The notes: a model not told the origin generated them from the letters alone. A stretch of DNA of 64,000 bases from an uncultured Bryobacterales bacterium (GCA_958295955.1 OY282420.1:3114435-3178434), one strand, 5' to 3'; counted from the first letter of the stretch, positions 17,479 through 26,595 are shown. Program-made: numbers and translations.

Positions 17479-18585
17479 TTAAGCTGCGTTGTCCGCGCGC
17501 ATCTCGAGGAACAACCGCTCGTAGCGATCGGTCACGCGCTCCCAGTCGTAGCGGGCCGCGGCGTCGGTCACGGCGGCTTCTTGCAGGCGGCGGAGCTCGC
17601 CGGGAGCCGCCGCTGAAACCCATTCGATGCGCTCGGCCAATTCCTCCGCGCTCTTGGCGTAGGCGATGCCCGAGACGCCGGCCGCCTCGCGATTCTCCGG
17701 CGTGTCGAGGTAGAGCGCGACGCAGCCGCGTCCCATCGCTTCGATCAGCGCCGGATGCGTGCCGCCGACCTCCGTGGCGTGGATATAGGCCAGGCAGTGC
17801 GACTGCAATTCCGCATAGCCCTTGCCGTAGATGGCGCCCGGAAACACGATCCTGCAGTCCGTCGTGCGGCGTACCGCGCGGATGTACTCCTGTGCGTACG
17901 GGGCGTCGCCGACCATGACGAGCTTTTGCTGGCAATGTGTTCGCTCGAACGCTCGCACCACCAGGTCGGCATTGTTCTCAGGCTCCATGCGGCTGACGTA
18001 AAGGAAGTAGCCGCCCGGTTGCAGGCCGAGCTCGTCGAGCGCGGCAGTCGATTCCACCGGCGATGTCTCGGCGCCGTAGGCAATGAACCGGGTGTCGAGT
18101 CCGTAACGCTCGCGGTAGTAGCGCTCGATCACGCGGGCGTCGCTGACGACAACGTTGGGACAGAGCGTCGCCAACCGCTCCGAGAGCAGATACCAGGCGC
18201 GCGCCGGCGCATTCCATTTCTTGCGCTTGCGCTCGAGGCCGTCCACGTTCAACGCCGTGGGAATGCCGATCGAACGCGGCCAGAAGGTGAAGACGGCATT
18301 CGCTCCGTTGCAAAACAGAGCGGCGTCGCAGCCCTGAAACAGCAGGTGCAGCGTCGAGACGAACGTATGCGCGGGCGTGTCCGCGTACTTGTGCGAGACG
18401 GTGGGCAGCACGACGCGGCGGACTCCGCGATAGCTTGCGGCGCCGGTTGCGGAGACGTTCGCGCGGCAGTAAACCGTGACGTCGTGGCCGCGGGCGGCGA
18501 GGCGCACCGACAACTCTTCGGCGAAAGTTTCGAAACCGCCGTAATTTGCCGGAATGCCGCGCGTCCCCAGAAGAGCGATTTTCAT
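17479..18585 (-). CDS. Glycosyltransferase with DUF1972 N-domain (GT4-like)
   Basis: This 368-residue GT-B enzyme begins with GTRGIPANYGGFETFAEEL, the signature of DUF1972 proteins (rhamnosyl- or similar transferases of polysaccharide synthesis). The second Rossmann half has GGYFLYVSRMEPENN, the donor-binding region VGDAPYAQEY, and ATEVGGTHPALIEAMGRG in place of the E-x7-E motif. It is cytosolic or peripheral at the inner membrane and likely transfers a deoxyhexose or hexose to a lipid-linked glycan. It is part of a minus-strand block of four glycosyltransferases. Confidence 0.88.
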   Translation of the reverse strand: MKIALLGTRGIPANYGGFETFAEELSVRLAARGHDVTVYCRANVSATGAASYRGVRRVVLPTVSHKYADTPAHTFVSTLHLLFQGCDAALFCNGANAVFTFWPRSIGIPTALNVDGLERKRKKWNAPARAWYLLSERLATLCPNVVVSDARVIERYYRERYGLDTRFIAYGAETSPVESTAALDELGLQPGGYFLYVSRMEPENNADLVVRAFERTHCQQKLVMVGDAPYAQEYIRAVRRTTDCRIVFPGAIYGKGYAELQSHCLAYIHATEVGGTHPALIEAMGRGCVALYLDTPENREAAGVSGIAYAKSAEELAERIEWVSAAAPGELRRLQEAAVTDAAARYDWERVTDRYERLFLEMRADNAA

Positions 18586-18598
18586 GGGGGAGCGGCGC

Positions 18599-19651
18599 TC
18601 ACGGCCGGTTGATGATAACCTCCCGCGCGTTCGGACGGCGTTGGGCGGAAGTTTCCAGCGGCCGGCTGACGGGAGTGAAACGGAACCAACTCGCCATCTG
18701 CGTGTCGTCGGCGCGCCGACGAGACTGGATCCAGCGGCGCTTGCGCAAGACGTTGCCGATATCGCGCCACAAATAGTAGAACGCGCGCAGCGACGATTGC
18801 TCGATGACTACGCAGTAGGCGACGACACCCAGATCGCGGATCGTGATCGGCAGGAAATTGCGGAAATACAGGTTCGGCGTGATGTTCTTGATGCGCATCA
18901 GGAAACGATTCTTCACCGAGTGCATGTTGATTTCCGCCGACAACTGCCGGCGCATTCCGGGGCGCAGCTTGCGCACGTGGTATCCCGTTGCGTTGGGATC
19001 GTAAATGCACTTCCAGCCGAGCAGTTGCGCGCGCCAGGCTACGTCGGCATCCTCGCGGTAGGCGAAGAAATCGGAGTCGAAAAACTCGCCGTCGACCGAG
19101 ATGTCGTCGATCATCTCGCGGCGGTAGCAGGCTGCCGCCGCGGTGGCGCCGAACACGTATTCGTGCTTGCGGTAATGCCCGTTGCTGCTCTCCAAACAGC
19201 CGCGGTCCATATGCCGCAGCATCGGATTGAAGTAAATTCCGGTCGAATCCACCCGTTGCCGTTCGGGCGTCTCGAAGCTGGCGTCCACAAGCAGCAATTT
19301 GCCGCAGATCGTGCCGGTGGCGGAGTCGATCTCCGCGGTCTCCATCAGACTGGCGACAAAGTCCGGCAACAGCATGACGTCGGGGTTGAGCGTCAACACC
19401 CAATCGCCGCGCGACAAGGCGATCGCCTGGTTCTGCGCGCCCGCAAAACCGATGTTTTCTTCGTTGTAAACGACGGTGCAACGGTCTTCGAAACGCTCGA
19501 TGATGTCCGGCGTGCCGTCCGTCGATGCGTTGTCGATGACGATGACTTCGAGCCCAGGACAGCGCTGGTCGAGAACCGACTCGAGGCAGCGCCGGATAAA
19601 GCGCCCGCTGTTGTAGGTCACTACAGTGACGGAAACCGAAGGTCTTCTCAT
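18599..19651 (-). CDS. GT2-family glycosyltransferase
   Basis: 350 residues with the family-2 nucleotide-binding start VTVVTYNSGRFIRRCLESVL, the LTLNPDVML region in the DXD position (DV), and the acceptor-side YREDADVAWRAQLLGWKCIYDP motif. The C-terminal ~70 residues (RFLMRIKNITPNLYFRNFLP) look membrane-associating. The RBS is good (GAGAGGA just before the ATG). It lies 13 bp upstream of the DUF1972 gene, so both are co-transcribed. Best seen as a rhamnosyl-type transferase of surface-glycan assembly; acceptor unknown. Confidence 0.87.
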   Translation of the reverse strand: MRRPSVSVTVVTYNSGRFIRRCLESVLDQRCPGLEVIVIDNASTDGTPDIIERFEDRCTVVYNEENIGFAGAQNQAIALSRGDWVLTLNPDVMLLPDFVASLMETAEIDSATGTICGKLLLVDASFETPERQRVDSTGIYFNPMLRHMDRGCLESSNGHYRKHEYVFGATAAAACYRREMIDDISVDGEFFDSDFFAYREDADVAWRAQLLGWKCIYDPNATGYHVRKLRPGMRRQLSAEINMHSVKNRFLMRIKNITPNLYFRNFLPITIRDLGVVAYCVVIEQSSLRAFYYLWRDIGNVLRKRRWIQSRRRADDTQMASWFRFTPVSRPLETSAQRRPNAREVIINRP

Positions 19652-19668
19652 GGTCCTCTCAGTTCAAC

Positions 19669-20595
19669 TCAGCCGTTGAAGTCTCCGAATTGTCGTTGCG
19701 GACGCCGGAACGTCTCTCCATGAGCGACGGACCGCGAATCGGCGCCGTTGCCGAATCCGAATATATGGGAAAACCGGCGAAGAGCAAGACCCGACAATAC
19801 TGCCAGACGCAGGCGGCGGTACGTTGCCGTCGAATAGTGTTTCTCGGCAAACCCCAATAAATTACCATACCAGAATCGCTGCCTTTCCTGTACTGTCAGC
19901 GTTTCTACGGAATGCGCTCCGCCGTGGCGGGCGACAGCCCGGGGAGTGTACCGGATCTTGCCGCCGGCGCGGCGCAGCCGCAGGCACAGATCGACATCCT
20001 CGAACCAGAGGGGATGAAATCTATCGTCCATTCCGCCGGCGGCATTGAAGGCGCCGCGGCGAACGAGCAGGAACGCTCCGGCGGGTTGACCGATTTCCTG
20101 TTCGATTGCGGGGTCGATGTCCAGCAGGCGGTAGCGGCGGTTTACGGGATTCCGCGGCCACAGCCGGTTTACTCCCAATACTTCGAGCGCCAGGGCCGCC
20201 GGCGTCGGCAGCGAGCGGGCGAAGAACCCCGTTTGCGGCGCGCCGTCCGCGCCCAGCAGCAGCCCCCCGGCCGCTGCGACGTTTTCCTGGCGGCAGCAAG
20301 CGGCCAGCGCTTCGAGGCCGGTCAGCAGCTCGCAATCGGGGTTCAGCAAGAGCACGTAGGGAGCGGAAGTGGCGGCAACGCCCTGGTTGACCGCGCCGGC
20401 AAACCCCCGATTCCGCGAGTTGACGATCAGCTTGGCCCGAGACGCCGCCTGCGCTGCGATTTCCGGCAATGCGCGCTCCGCCGCGTTGTCCACGACGACG
20501 ATTTGCTCCACCTTGCCGGCAAGCGAGCGGAGACAACCGCCGATTGCGGCCGCCGAGCGGTAGGCAACAATGACGGCGGCGATCGGAGGGGTCAC
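19669..20595 (-). CDS. GT2-family glycosyltransferase
   Basis: The long frame extends to 21201, but the real start is GTG 20595, which overlaps the stop of the preceding gene as GTGA and has GGAGGG four nt upstream; this gives 308 residues. Motifs are AAVIVAYRSAAAI, LLLNPDCELL, GRMDDRF-type GGMDDRFHPL and WFEDVDLCLRLRRAGGKIRY, all of family 2. The protein ends with a basic tail. The overlap shows translational coupling with the upstream glycosyltransferase. Confidence 0.87.
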   Translation of the reverse strand: MTPPIAAVIVAYRSAAAIGGCLRSLAGKVEQIVVVDNAAERALPEIAAQAASRAKLIVNSRNRGFAGAVNQGVAATSAPYVLLLNPDCELLTGLEALAACCRQENVAAAGGLLLGADGAPQTGFFARSLPTPAALALEVLGVNRLWPRNPVNRRYRLLDIDPAIEQEIGQPAGAFLLVRRGAFNAAGGMDDRFHPLWFEDVDLCLRLRRAGGKIRYTPRAVARHGGAHSVETLTVQERQRFWYGNLLGFAEKHYSTATYRRLRLAVLSGLALRRFSHIFGFGNGADSRSVAHGETFRRPQRQFGDFNG

Positions 20596-21614
20596 GCCGC
20601 CCTCCGGGCCGGTGGAAACGCCAGTCGAAAGTACCACTTCCAGTAAGTGTCCCATCCCGCGCGGCTCTGGATGCCGCCGATTTCGGCTTCGCACTCCTCG
20701 AGCACGGACGCCAACCGGCTGCTGTCCGCCCGCAGAGGGCGGCTTGCGCGCCTCACGGAGAGCGCGGCGCGCAAGCCGCCGCCGGCGCCGCGCAGCCATG
20801 CGCCCGCTTGCCCTCTGGAAACCGCCAGCGCGGCCCACAGCAGTTGCGCAACCAGGATCGGCAGCCAGAATCGAAGCAGCAGCCGGGCTGAGTAATACTT
20901 CGCCAATAGGAGTATCTGGTGGCGGGTGATCCAGGCCACGCTGCGTTTGCTCCAGGCGCCCGCCGTTGCGCTGCCGCGATGGAACGCCACGGCGCCGGGC
21001 GCGTAGATTCCCGGCAGCCCGGCCAGCGCGGCACGCATCCCCAGATCGACGTCTTCGAGATAGGCGTAAAAAGATTCCTCCAGCGGCCCTACCCGGTCGA
21101 AAAACTCCCGCCGGAACAGAGCGGCGGTCGCCGCGGGAAAGTATGTCTTGCGCGGGCTGTCGAACGCCGGGCCGTCGGCTTTGCCGTTGCCCAGACGCCA
21201 AGCCGCGCCGCCGCGGCAGACCGCGTCGCCGGCGCCGTCAATGCGGTCCGGAGCGGCGGCGTCGAGCACTTTTCCGGTGGCAAACCATGCGTCTTGCCGC
21301 AAGGCGGAGTCGAGCAACTCGCGCAGCCAATTCGGCGTCAATTCGACATCGTTGTTGAGCAATACGATACATTCGCCCGTCGACGCCACGATCCCTCTGT
21401 TGAGCGCGCGGCTGACGCCCTCGTTGACGGCAAGCGCAATCACTCGGGCGCCGTGGCGCTCGGCCACCGCGCGCGAATCGTCCTGCGAGGCGTTATCCAC
21501 GACGAGAATTTCGGTGGACACCCCCGGCGGGAGCGCTTGCGCATGCACCGAGCGCAGCACCCGCTCCAACAGATCCGCTCGGTTCCAATGAGGGATGACG
21601 AGAGAAACCGTCAT
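20592..21614 (-). CDS. GT2-family glycosyltransferase
   Basis: 340 residues starting MTVSLVIPHWNRADLLERVL, with LLNNDVELTPNWL for metal binding and YLEDVDLGMRAALAGLPGIYAP near the acceptor pocket. A hydrophobic segment at about 230-265 (LLLLAKYYSARLLLRFWLPILVAQLL) follows the catalytic domain and probably anchors it. It is the first gene of the glycosyltransferase block, read away from the divergent aminotransferase-like gene. Homologous to the next gene and probably a duplicate. Confidence 0.87.
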   Translation of the reverse strand: MTVSLVIPHWNRADLLERVLRSVHAQALPPGVSTEILVVDNASQDDSRAVAERHGARVIALAVNEGVSRALNRGIVASTGECIVLLNNDVELTPNWLRELLDSALRQDAWFATGKVLDAAAPDRIDGAGDAVCRGGAAWRLGNGKADGPAFDSPRKTYFPAATAALFRREFFDRVGPLEESFYAYLEDVDLGMRAALAGLPGIYAPGAVAFHRGSATAGAWSKRSVAWITRHQILLLAKYYSARLLLRFWLPILVAQLLWAALAVSRGQAGAWLRGAGGGLRAALSVRRASRPLRADSSRLASVLEECEAEIGGIQSRAGWDTYWKWYFRLAFPPARRAA

Positions 21615-21646
21615 GAAGAGTCCATCGCGAAAGCCGGCGGACGCGG

Positions 21647-21675
21647 TTCGGACGCGCGTATGTATTTACTATAAT
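21647..21675 (+). promoter_or_regulatory. Promoter with consensus -10 upstream of the desulfurase-like gene
   Basis: TATAAT (21670-21675) lies 17 bp after TTCGGA (21647-21652, three of six -35 matches), placing a transcription start near 21682 and a leader of about 40 nt before the ATG at 21722. Confidence 0.55.
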
Positions 21676-21721
21676 CCAGGGGCGCGGGGCATGAGGCCGA
21701 GACTCTCGCGCCCGACCTGCT

Positions 21722-22984
21722 ATGCCTTCCATGCCGGACATCGATTGGAGCCGAGCGCAGTTTCCCGCGCTGCGCCTGAAAGCAGGACCGCAGCCGGCTG
21801 TTTTTTTCGACGCGCCGGGCGGAACCCAGGTTCCGCAGCGCGTGGCCGATGCGGTCGCGGACTCGCTGCTTTCCGCGAACGCGAACCTCCACGGCGCCTT
21901 CAAGACCAGCCGCGACTGCGAGCGCATCGTACGCGAGGCCCATCGCGCGGCGGCCGACTTTCTCGGCTGCGACTCCCGCGAGGTCGTTTTCGGGCCGAAC
22001 ATGACGACGCTGACTTTCGCCCTCAGCCGTTCGCTCGCTCGCGATCTTTCGGCGGGCGACGAGATCATCGTGACCAAGCTCGACCACGACGCCAACCACG
22101 CTCCCTGGAAGGCGCTTTGCGAACGGGGAATCGTGCTCCGAGAGGTCGAATTTCATGCCGAAGACTGCACCCTCGATCTTGACGATTTTCAGTCGAAACT
22201 GAACGCCAAGACCAAACTCGCAGCCATTGCCTACGCCTCGAACGCCGTCGGCACGATCAACGATGTCGAAGCCCTGATCCGCCGGGCCCGCGCCGCGGGA
22301 GCGCTGACGTTCATCGACGCCGTGCATTATGCGCCGCACGGACCGCTCGACGTGCGCCGGCTCGACTGCGATTTTCTCGTCTGTTCGGCCTATAAATTCT
22401 TCGGGCCGCACCAGGGCTTGCTGTACGGCAAAGCGGAGCATCTCGAGCGCCTGCGGCCGTACAAGGTCCGGCCTGCGGGCGAGGACATCCCGGAGCGCTT
22501 CGAAACCGGGACGCAGAACCACGAAGCGATGGCCGGCGTGACCGCGGCGGTCGATTATCTGGCCGAGCTCGGCCGCCGAACGGACGGCGCGCTGTCGGAG
22601 CGCCCGCGGCGGGAGCAAATCGCCGCGGCGATGCAAGCCGTCCGCGCTTACGAACGCGGCTTGGCGGCGGCGCTCGTGAAGGGACTGCTCGCCATTCCGG
22701 GCTTGCGGTTCTTCGGCATCCGCGAACCCGAGCGCTTCGACCGGCGCACGCCGACCGTCGCCGTGCGCATCGACGGCCTCCATCCCCGGCGCATCGCCGA
22801 ACGCCTCGGACGGCAGGGTTTCTTCGTCTGGGACGGCAACTACTACGCGCTCAATCTGACCGAGAGCTTGGGCGTGGAGTCCGACGGCGGCATGGTGCGC
22901 ATCGGCTTGGCGCATTACAACACCGCCGAAGAGGTCGAACGATTCCTGACGGCGCTCGGCGAGCTCGCCCGGTCTGCGCGCTGA
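21722..22984 (+). CDS. Cysteine desulfurase-like PLP enzyme (class V, TIGR01976-type)
   Basis: The 420-residue fold-type I aminotransferase has PGGTQVP near its start, substrate loop THDANH-like KLDHDANHAPWK, PLP-binding FIDAVHYAPHG (Asp about 199), and the Schiff-base lysine in CSAYKFFGPHQG (Lys 225). This pattern belongs to the orphan TIGR01976 branch of the SufS/CsdA group rather than to IscS. No suf or isc partner gene is near, and the characteristic mobile-loop cysteine cannot be assigned with confidence. It is cytosolic. It may supply sulfur or perform another beta-elimination; activity unproven. A second ATG at residue 4 is an alternative start. Confidence 0.85.
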   Translation: MPSMPDIDWSRAQFPALRLKAGPQPAVFFDAPGGTQVPQRVADAVADSLLSANANLHGAFKTSRDCERIVREAHRAAADFLGCDSREVVFGPNMTTLTFALSRSLARDLSAGDEIIVTKLDHDANHAPWKALCERGIVLREVEFHAEDCTLDLDDFQSKLNAKTKLAAIAYASNAVGTINDVEALIRRARAAGALTFIDAVHYAPHGPLDVRRLDCDFLVCSAYKFFGPHQGLLYGKAEHLERLRPYKVRPAGEDIPERFETGTQNHEAMAGVTAAVDYLAELGRRTDGALSERPRREQIAAAMQAVRAYERGLAAALVKGLLAIPGLRFFGIREPERFDRRTPTVAVRIDGLHPRRIAERLGRQGFFVWDGNYYALNLTESLGVESDGGMVRIGLAHYNTAEEVERFLTALGELARSAR

Positions 22985-22987
22985 TCC

Positions 22988-23779
22988 TTAAAAGTCCGGC
23001 AGGTTGCGCATCAACGACGAGGTATCGCCGCCGCCGGCCAAGGCCGCCGAATCGAGCACGCGCCGCGAGGGGTCGTGAATCGTGCCGATGTAGCGCATGC
23101 CCGTCCGCGCGCCGCCCATCAAGATCACGATATACGAGCGCGAGCCGTACCACAGTGCCTGGAACTGCAGTTCGTCTTCTTCGCGGGTAATCCACTGCTC
23201 CCGCTCGGGAGCGGCCATTTTGATCACGATGTCGTGGTACCCGTCGGTTGACGCCAACGAGAGATAGCGCTGATCGGTTGTTGTCGTGTCGGGCCTGAAG
23301 AAATACTCGAACGGATTCTGGAAGCCGACGACAACCGCAACGAAACCGATCAGGGCAACCGTCAACCCGATACTCAAGGCGATGCCCAACAACTTGAAGG
23401 TTTTGGCGTCGGAACCTTTGACAAACTCGTTGCGCGGCGGCTCCGGCGGCTGAACGTCCGGCGGCGCTTGCCGGCCGGCCGGCGTTTCCGGCATGTTGAG
23501 CACGACCTTGCGGTAGGGGGCCACCGCCCCCGCCTTGAATTCCAACTCGCGCAGAAGTCCCAGGATCAGGACCGGCGAATCGGAACTGCTGATTTCGCCG
23601 AGATGATTGCGGGGAATCCAGATCTCCCGGCCCGAAGTATCGTTCTTGATCAAGATTTCGGACCACGTTTCCCGCTGCAGCGTCCACTCGTTGTGCTCGA
23701 TCCCGCGAATCGCGGGGTACAGCGAGAAGCGCCGCCCCGCGAGCTCGTCGAGTGCCGATTGTTGCCACTCCGCGGTCAT
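22988..23779 (-). CDS. Unknown single-pass membrane protein
   Basis: 263 residues: a soluble N-terminal part (1-125) containing RREIWIPRNHLGEI-like sequence and a Pro-rich spacer (PPDVQPPEPP), one strong TM helix (KLLGIALSIGLTVALIGFVAVVV, about 128-152), and a C-terminal part with YGSRSYIVILMGGARTGMRYIG. No Cys and no recognised catalytic motif. I do not recognise the family. It follows a MidA-type methyltransferase in the same direction with a 34-bp gap and ends 3 bp from the convergent desulfurase gene. Possibly an accessory of that operon. Confidence 0.65.
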   Translation of the reverse strand: MTAEWQQSALDELAGRRFSLYPAIRGIEHNEWTLQRETWSEILIKNDTSGREIWIPRNHLGEISSSDSPVLILGLLRELEFKAGAVAPYRKVVLNMPETPAGRQAPPDVQPPEPPRNEFVKGSDAKTFKLLGIALSIGLTVALIGFVAVVVGFQNPFEYFFRPDTTTTDQRYLSLASTDGYHDIVIKMAAPEREQWITREEDELQFQALWYGSRSYIVILMGGARTGMRYIGTIHDPSRRVLDSAALAGGGDTSSLMRNLPDF

Positions 23780-23813
23780 GACTCACTCGAAGTATAGCGA
23801 CTTGCAGCCGCCT

Positions 23814-24779
23814 TCAACCCTTGCGCTGGAGCAGAACGCGGAACGTCTCGCCCATGCCGAAGAGCAAGGTCTTGAGCTGCATGCGCAGCCGCGCGGCGGC
23901 GTCTTCCGTATCGGCGCCGAGCGCGTAAGCGAAGTTATCCCCGGCGCCGGCGCGGGCCAGAAATTCCTGCTGCGGCGAGAAGCCGAGAGTCTCCCAACCG
24001 AGCTCCTTGCCGCGTTCGATCAGGGCCGTGAAATTGACGTGGGCGGTGATGTCGCGCTCCCCCGGCTCGAGCAAAACGTCGGGGTCGGCTCGATGGTTCT
24101 TGTAGGCCATCAGCGACCCCTGCGGAAACTTCCCCGCCGTCGCGATCTCGCCGTGCGTGTAGCCGTAGTCGATGCTCAAGACGAACCCGCGTTGCAGCAG
24201 GCGGTCGATGCGCTCCAATTGCTCCATGGCCCGCTCGCAACTCTCGATGCGGTTGCCGGCCGGGCAGTCGGGCAGTCCGGCGCGGGGCTGAACCTCGCCC
24301 CCAAGCACCCAATCGAAACCTTCTCCGCGCCGGCCGACGCGCCGTTCGACCCAGCCCCCGCTCCGCCTCTCGACCGAATCGACCGGCAGCGCATCGAAGA
24401 ATTCGTTGGAAAAAACGACGCCGACAACGGGCTCGTCAGGCCAGGGGCAACCCATTTCGATAGCGGTCCAGCGGACGCCGGGCAAGCAGCGCCGAGCAAC
24501 CTCGGCCGTTTCGCCGCGGCCCGCGCCCAACTCGACTACGCAGAACTCCGCCGGCGCGCCCAGTTCCTGCCGCCAACGGTCGATCTGTTGGGCGACAAGC
24601 CTGCCGAAGACCGGCTGGAGTTGCGCGTTCGTATAGAAGTCGCCTTCGCGGCCGAAGACAGCGGACCCGCGGCGGTAGTAACCGAGCCCGGGGTGATACA
24701 GAGCCAACTCCATGAAGCGGCTGAACGGCAGCGGCCCGTCCCGCTCGATTTCTTCGCGGATGATGTCGGCAAGCGGCAA
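23814..24779 (-). CDS. NDUFAF7/MidA-type SAM-dependent methyltransferase
   Basis: The 321-residue protein has the family opening IIREEIERDGPLPFSRFMELALYHPGLGYY, the SAM site VVELGAGRGETA, and a conserved SNEFFDALPVDSVE and SIDYGYTHGE. In mitochondria NDUFAF7 dimethylates an arginine of complex I; bacterial roles are less clear. The initiation codon is TTG 24779, needed to include the conserved N-terminus; an in-frame stop lies nine nt upstream. It is somewhat short relative to ~370-residue relatives. Preceded by the 103-aa gene (34 bp gap). Confidence 0.85.
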   Translation of the reverse strand: MPLADIIREEIERDGPLPFSRFMELALYHPGLGYYRRGSAVFGREGDFYTNAQLQPVFGRLVAQQIDRWRQELGAPAEFCVVELGAGRGETAEVARRCLPGVRWTAIEMGCPWPDEPVVGVVFSNEFFDALPVDSVERRSGGWVERRVGRRGEGFDWVLGGEVQPRAGLPDCPAGNRIESCERAMEQLERIDRLLQRGFVLSIDYGYTHGEIATAGKFPQGSLMAYKNHRADPDVLLEPGERDITAHVNFTALIERGKELGWETLGFSPQQEFLARAGAGDNFAYALGADTEDAAARLRMQLKTLLFGMGETFRVLLQRKG

Positions 24780-24813
24780 AACGGTTCAGCGGTCCGCCGC
24801 GCAAGCGGCCTTG

Positions 24814-25125
24814 CTAACGGCGCATTTCATAGGGCGCGTCAGGATTGTCGATGCTCTGCGGGGTATAAACGAACATCTCTACGAAGTAGTCGTGGAGTCC
24901 TTCGAAGATCATGCGCTGCAGCGTCCAGACGAACTGCGGGTGCTCCAGGTCGCGCGGATGAATCTCAAGATAGTAAGTATGGATGTTTGCCGGCTTGTTC
25001 TTCAGATCGATCACGAGCTCGACCCGGCCGCCGTCGGTCTCCCGCGCGCCGAAGCTCAGCAGCGGGTGGACGTATTTTTTCAATTCCTTCTCGATTTTCG
25101 CCAGCGCCTCGGCGTTTTCGCTCAT
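24814..25125 (-). CDS. Small conserved-looking protein, 103 aa, unknown
   Basis: From ATG 25125 the product is MSENAEALAKIEKEL to APYEMRR. It is soluble, mixed alpha/beta, with KPANIHTYYLEIHPRDLEHPQFVW and EGLHDYFVEMFVYTP looking like a compact fold. A longer upstream frame to 25749 is antisense to the HEAT gene and rejected. It is the first gene of the minus-strand run toward MidA and is divergent from the HEAT-cyclophilin gene. No family recognised; codon pattern and clean spacing support that it is real. Confidence 0.6.
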   Translation of the reverse strand: MSENAEALAKIEKELKKYVHPLLSFGARETDGGRVELVIDLKNKPANIHTYYLEIHPRDLEHPQFVWTLQRMIFEGLHDYFVEMFVYTPQSIDNPDAPYEMRR

Positions 25126-25197
25126 TGACGGCAGCATAGCAACGCGCGCCCGGCGCCGCCCCAAGGAGAACCGCTTCCCTTTTGATAGCATTGCCCA

Positions 25198-26544
25198 ATG
25201 CTGCGGTCCGAGCAGACAACGGACAGCCGTCTGAAAGTCGACGCCAAGCTGCTCATGGTCTGCATGTTGTTGCTGGCGGCTGCGGCCGGCGGGCTGATTT
25301 TGACGCGCCCGACGCATCGCATCGCCGGCGATTTCATGCAGCGGGAAGATGTCGGCGTCGCCGACGACTGGCTGCTGGAGCAACTCCGGAACCCGATCGC
25401 CGAGCAACGCGCGCGGGCCTACCTTGCGCTTGCCCGGATCGAAGGTCCGGCGGCCCTTGACCGCTTGGTCGCAGCGCTTCGCGATCCCGCGCCCTCCGTG
25501 CGCGCGCAGGCCGCGTTCGGCATCGGCCACGTGCTCGACGCTCGCGGCCCCCACGGAGGCCGCAGCTTTCCCGCTGCCGAGCAGGGTCTCGTCGGCATCC
25601 TCCACGACGATGACCGCCGCGCGGCGGCGAACGCCGTCGAAGCTCTGGGCAAGATTCAGGCCGGGGAGACCGCCCCGCAGATCACGCAGACCGCGGCGCC
25701 GATCGTGATGACGATGACGGCGCTGATTCGGATGGGCGCTTCCGAGCAATCCGATTTTGTCGCCGAGTACCTCGAATCCGACGACCAGGACAGCCGCTGG
25801 GCGGCGGCCCTCGCCGTAGCCGAGTTGGAACTCGAATGGTCGCCGCAGATTGGCGGGAGGCTGCTGAAACTACTGCGCGACTCCAACGAATTCGTGCGCG
25901 CGGCGGCCCTGCGCGCGGCGGCCGCCGGAACGCCGACCCGGGAGTTGCTCGAGGCCGTCGCCGGCAACGCGCAGCACCGCGACAGCAAAGTGCGTTACGA
26001 AGCCGAGCAGGCGCTTGCCGCTCTGTCGGGCGCCGCAACTCCGCGGTTGCCCGCCGGCGAACCGCGGCTGCGGCCCCGGTCGGCGGCCCGCGCTCCGCGG
26101 GCGCTGTACGAACGGGACGACTACCAACGCATCGCCAGGACTCTCGGCGCCGCCCTGCGCATTGAGACCAACGGCGGCGATTTCGACGTCGATCTCGACT
26201 ATGAGCACGCTCCGCTCACGGCCGAGTATTTTCGCCGCCAAGCGGCAGCCGGCGCTCTGGACGGCGCCCGCTTCGCGACGGTCGCGCCGAACGGCTACAT
26301 CGTCGCAGACGCCCGTCTCGGCTCCGTTCGCTCGGAGATCAACTCGCAGCCGTTCTTGCGCGGGAGCCTGGGCCTGTTGCGGACAGGCGCCGTCTCCTCG
26401 CCGGGGGAGTTTTTCTTCTGCCTTACGGCCCTGCCGTTGGCCGACAGCCGCTATGTCAACTTCGGCCGTTTGGCGTCGGGAGACAAGCTGCTCGACCGCA
26501 TCGCCGCGGGCACGGTCATTCGGTCGGTCCGACAGATTCGCTGA
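25198..26544 (+). CDS. HEAT-repeat protein fused to a cyclophilin-like domain
   Basis: 448 residues. A single N-terminal TM/signal anchor (LLMVCMLLLAAAAGGLIL, about 16-36) is followed by HEAT-type helical repeats (about 60-300: RAYLALARIEGPAAL, SVRAQAAFGIGHVLD, DRRAAANAVEALGKI) and a cyclophilin-type beta-barrel (about 320-448: IETNGGDFDVDLDYEHAPLTAEYF). In the barrel, the FHR motif that supplies the catalytic arginine reads FAT, and the QGGD region reads VADAR, so isomerase activity is doubtful. The retained FFFCLT matches the hydrophobic pocket. Probably a periplasmic scaffold or binding protein. Alone on its transcript. Confidence 0.8.
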   Translation: MLRSEQTTDSRLKVDAKLLMVCMLLLAAAAGGLILTRPTHRIAGDFMQREDVGVADDWLLEQLRNPIAEQRARAYLALARIEGPAALDRLVAALRDPAPSVRAQAAFGIGHVLDARGPHGGRSFPAAEQGLVGILHDDDRRAAANAVEALGKIQAGETAPQITQTAAPIVMTMTALIRMGASEQSDFVAEYLESDDQDSRWAAALAVAELELEWSPQIGGRLLKLLRDSNEFVRAAALRAAAAGTPTRELLEAVAGNAQHRDSKVRYEAEQALAALSGAATPRLPAGEPRLRPRSAARAPRALYERDDYQRIARTLGAALRIETNGGDFDVDLDYEHAPLTAEYFRRQAAAGALDGARFATVAPNGYIVADARLGSVRSEINSQPFLRGSLGLLRTGAVSSPGEFFFCLTALPLADSRYVNFGRLASGDKLLDRIAAGTVIRSVRQIR

Positions 26545-26595
26545 CCGCGGCCGCGCAAATAATAATTGATTTTCTGCGCTTGCGCGCCGAGACTC

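Noticed and set aside
20596..21201. N-terminal extension of the second GT2 gene
   Set aside because: It lies in an alternative frame over the preceding glycosyltransferase; GTG 20595 with its RBS and the GTGA overlap give a better start.
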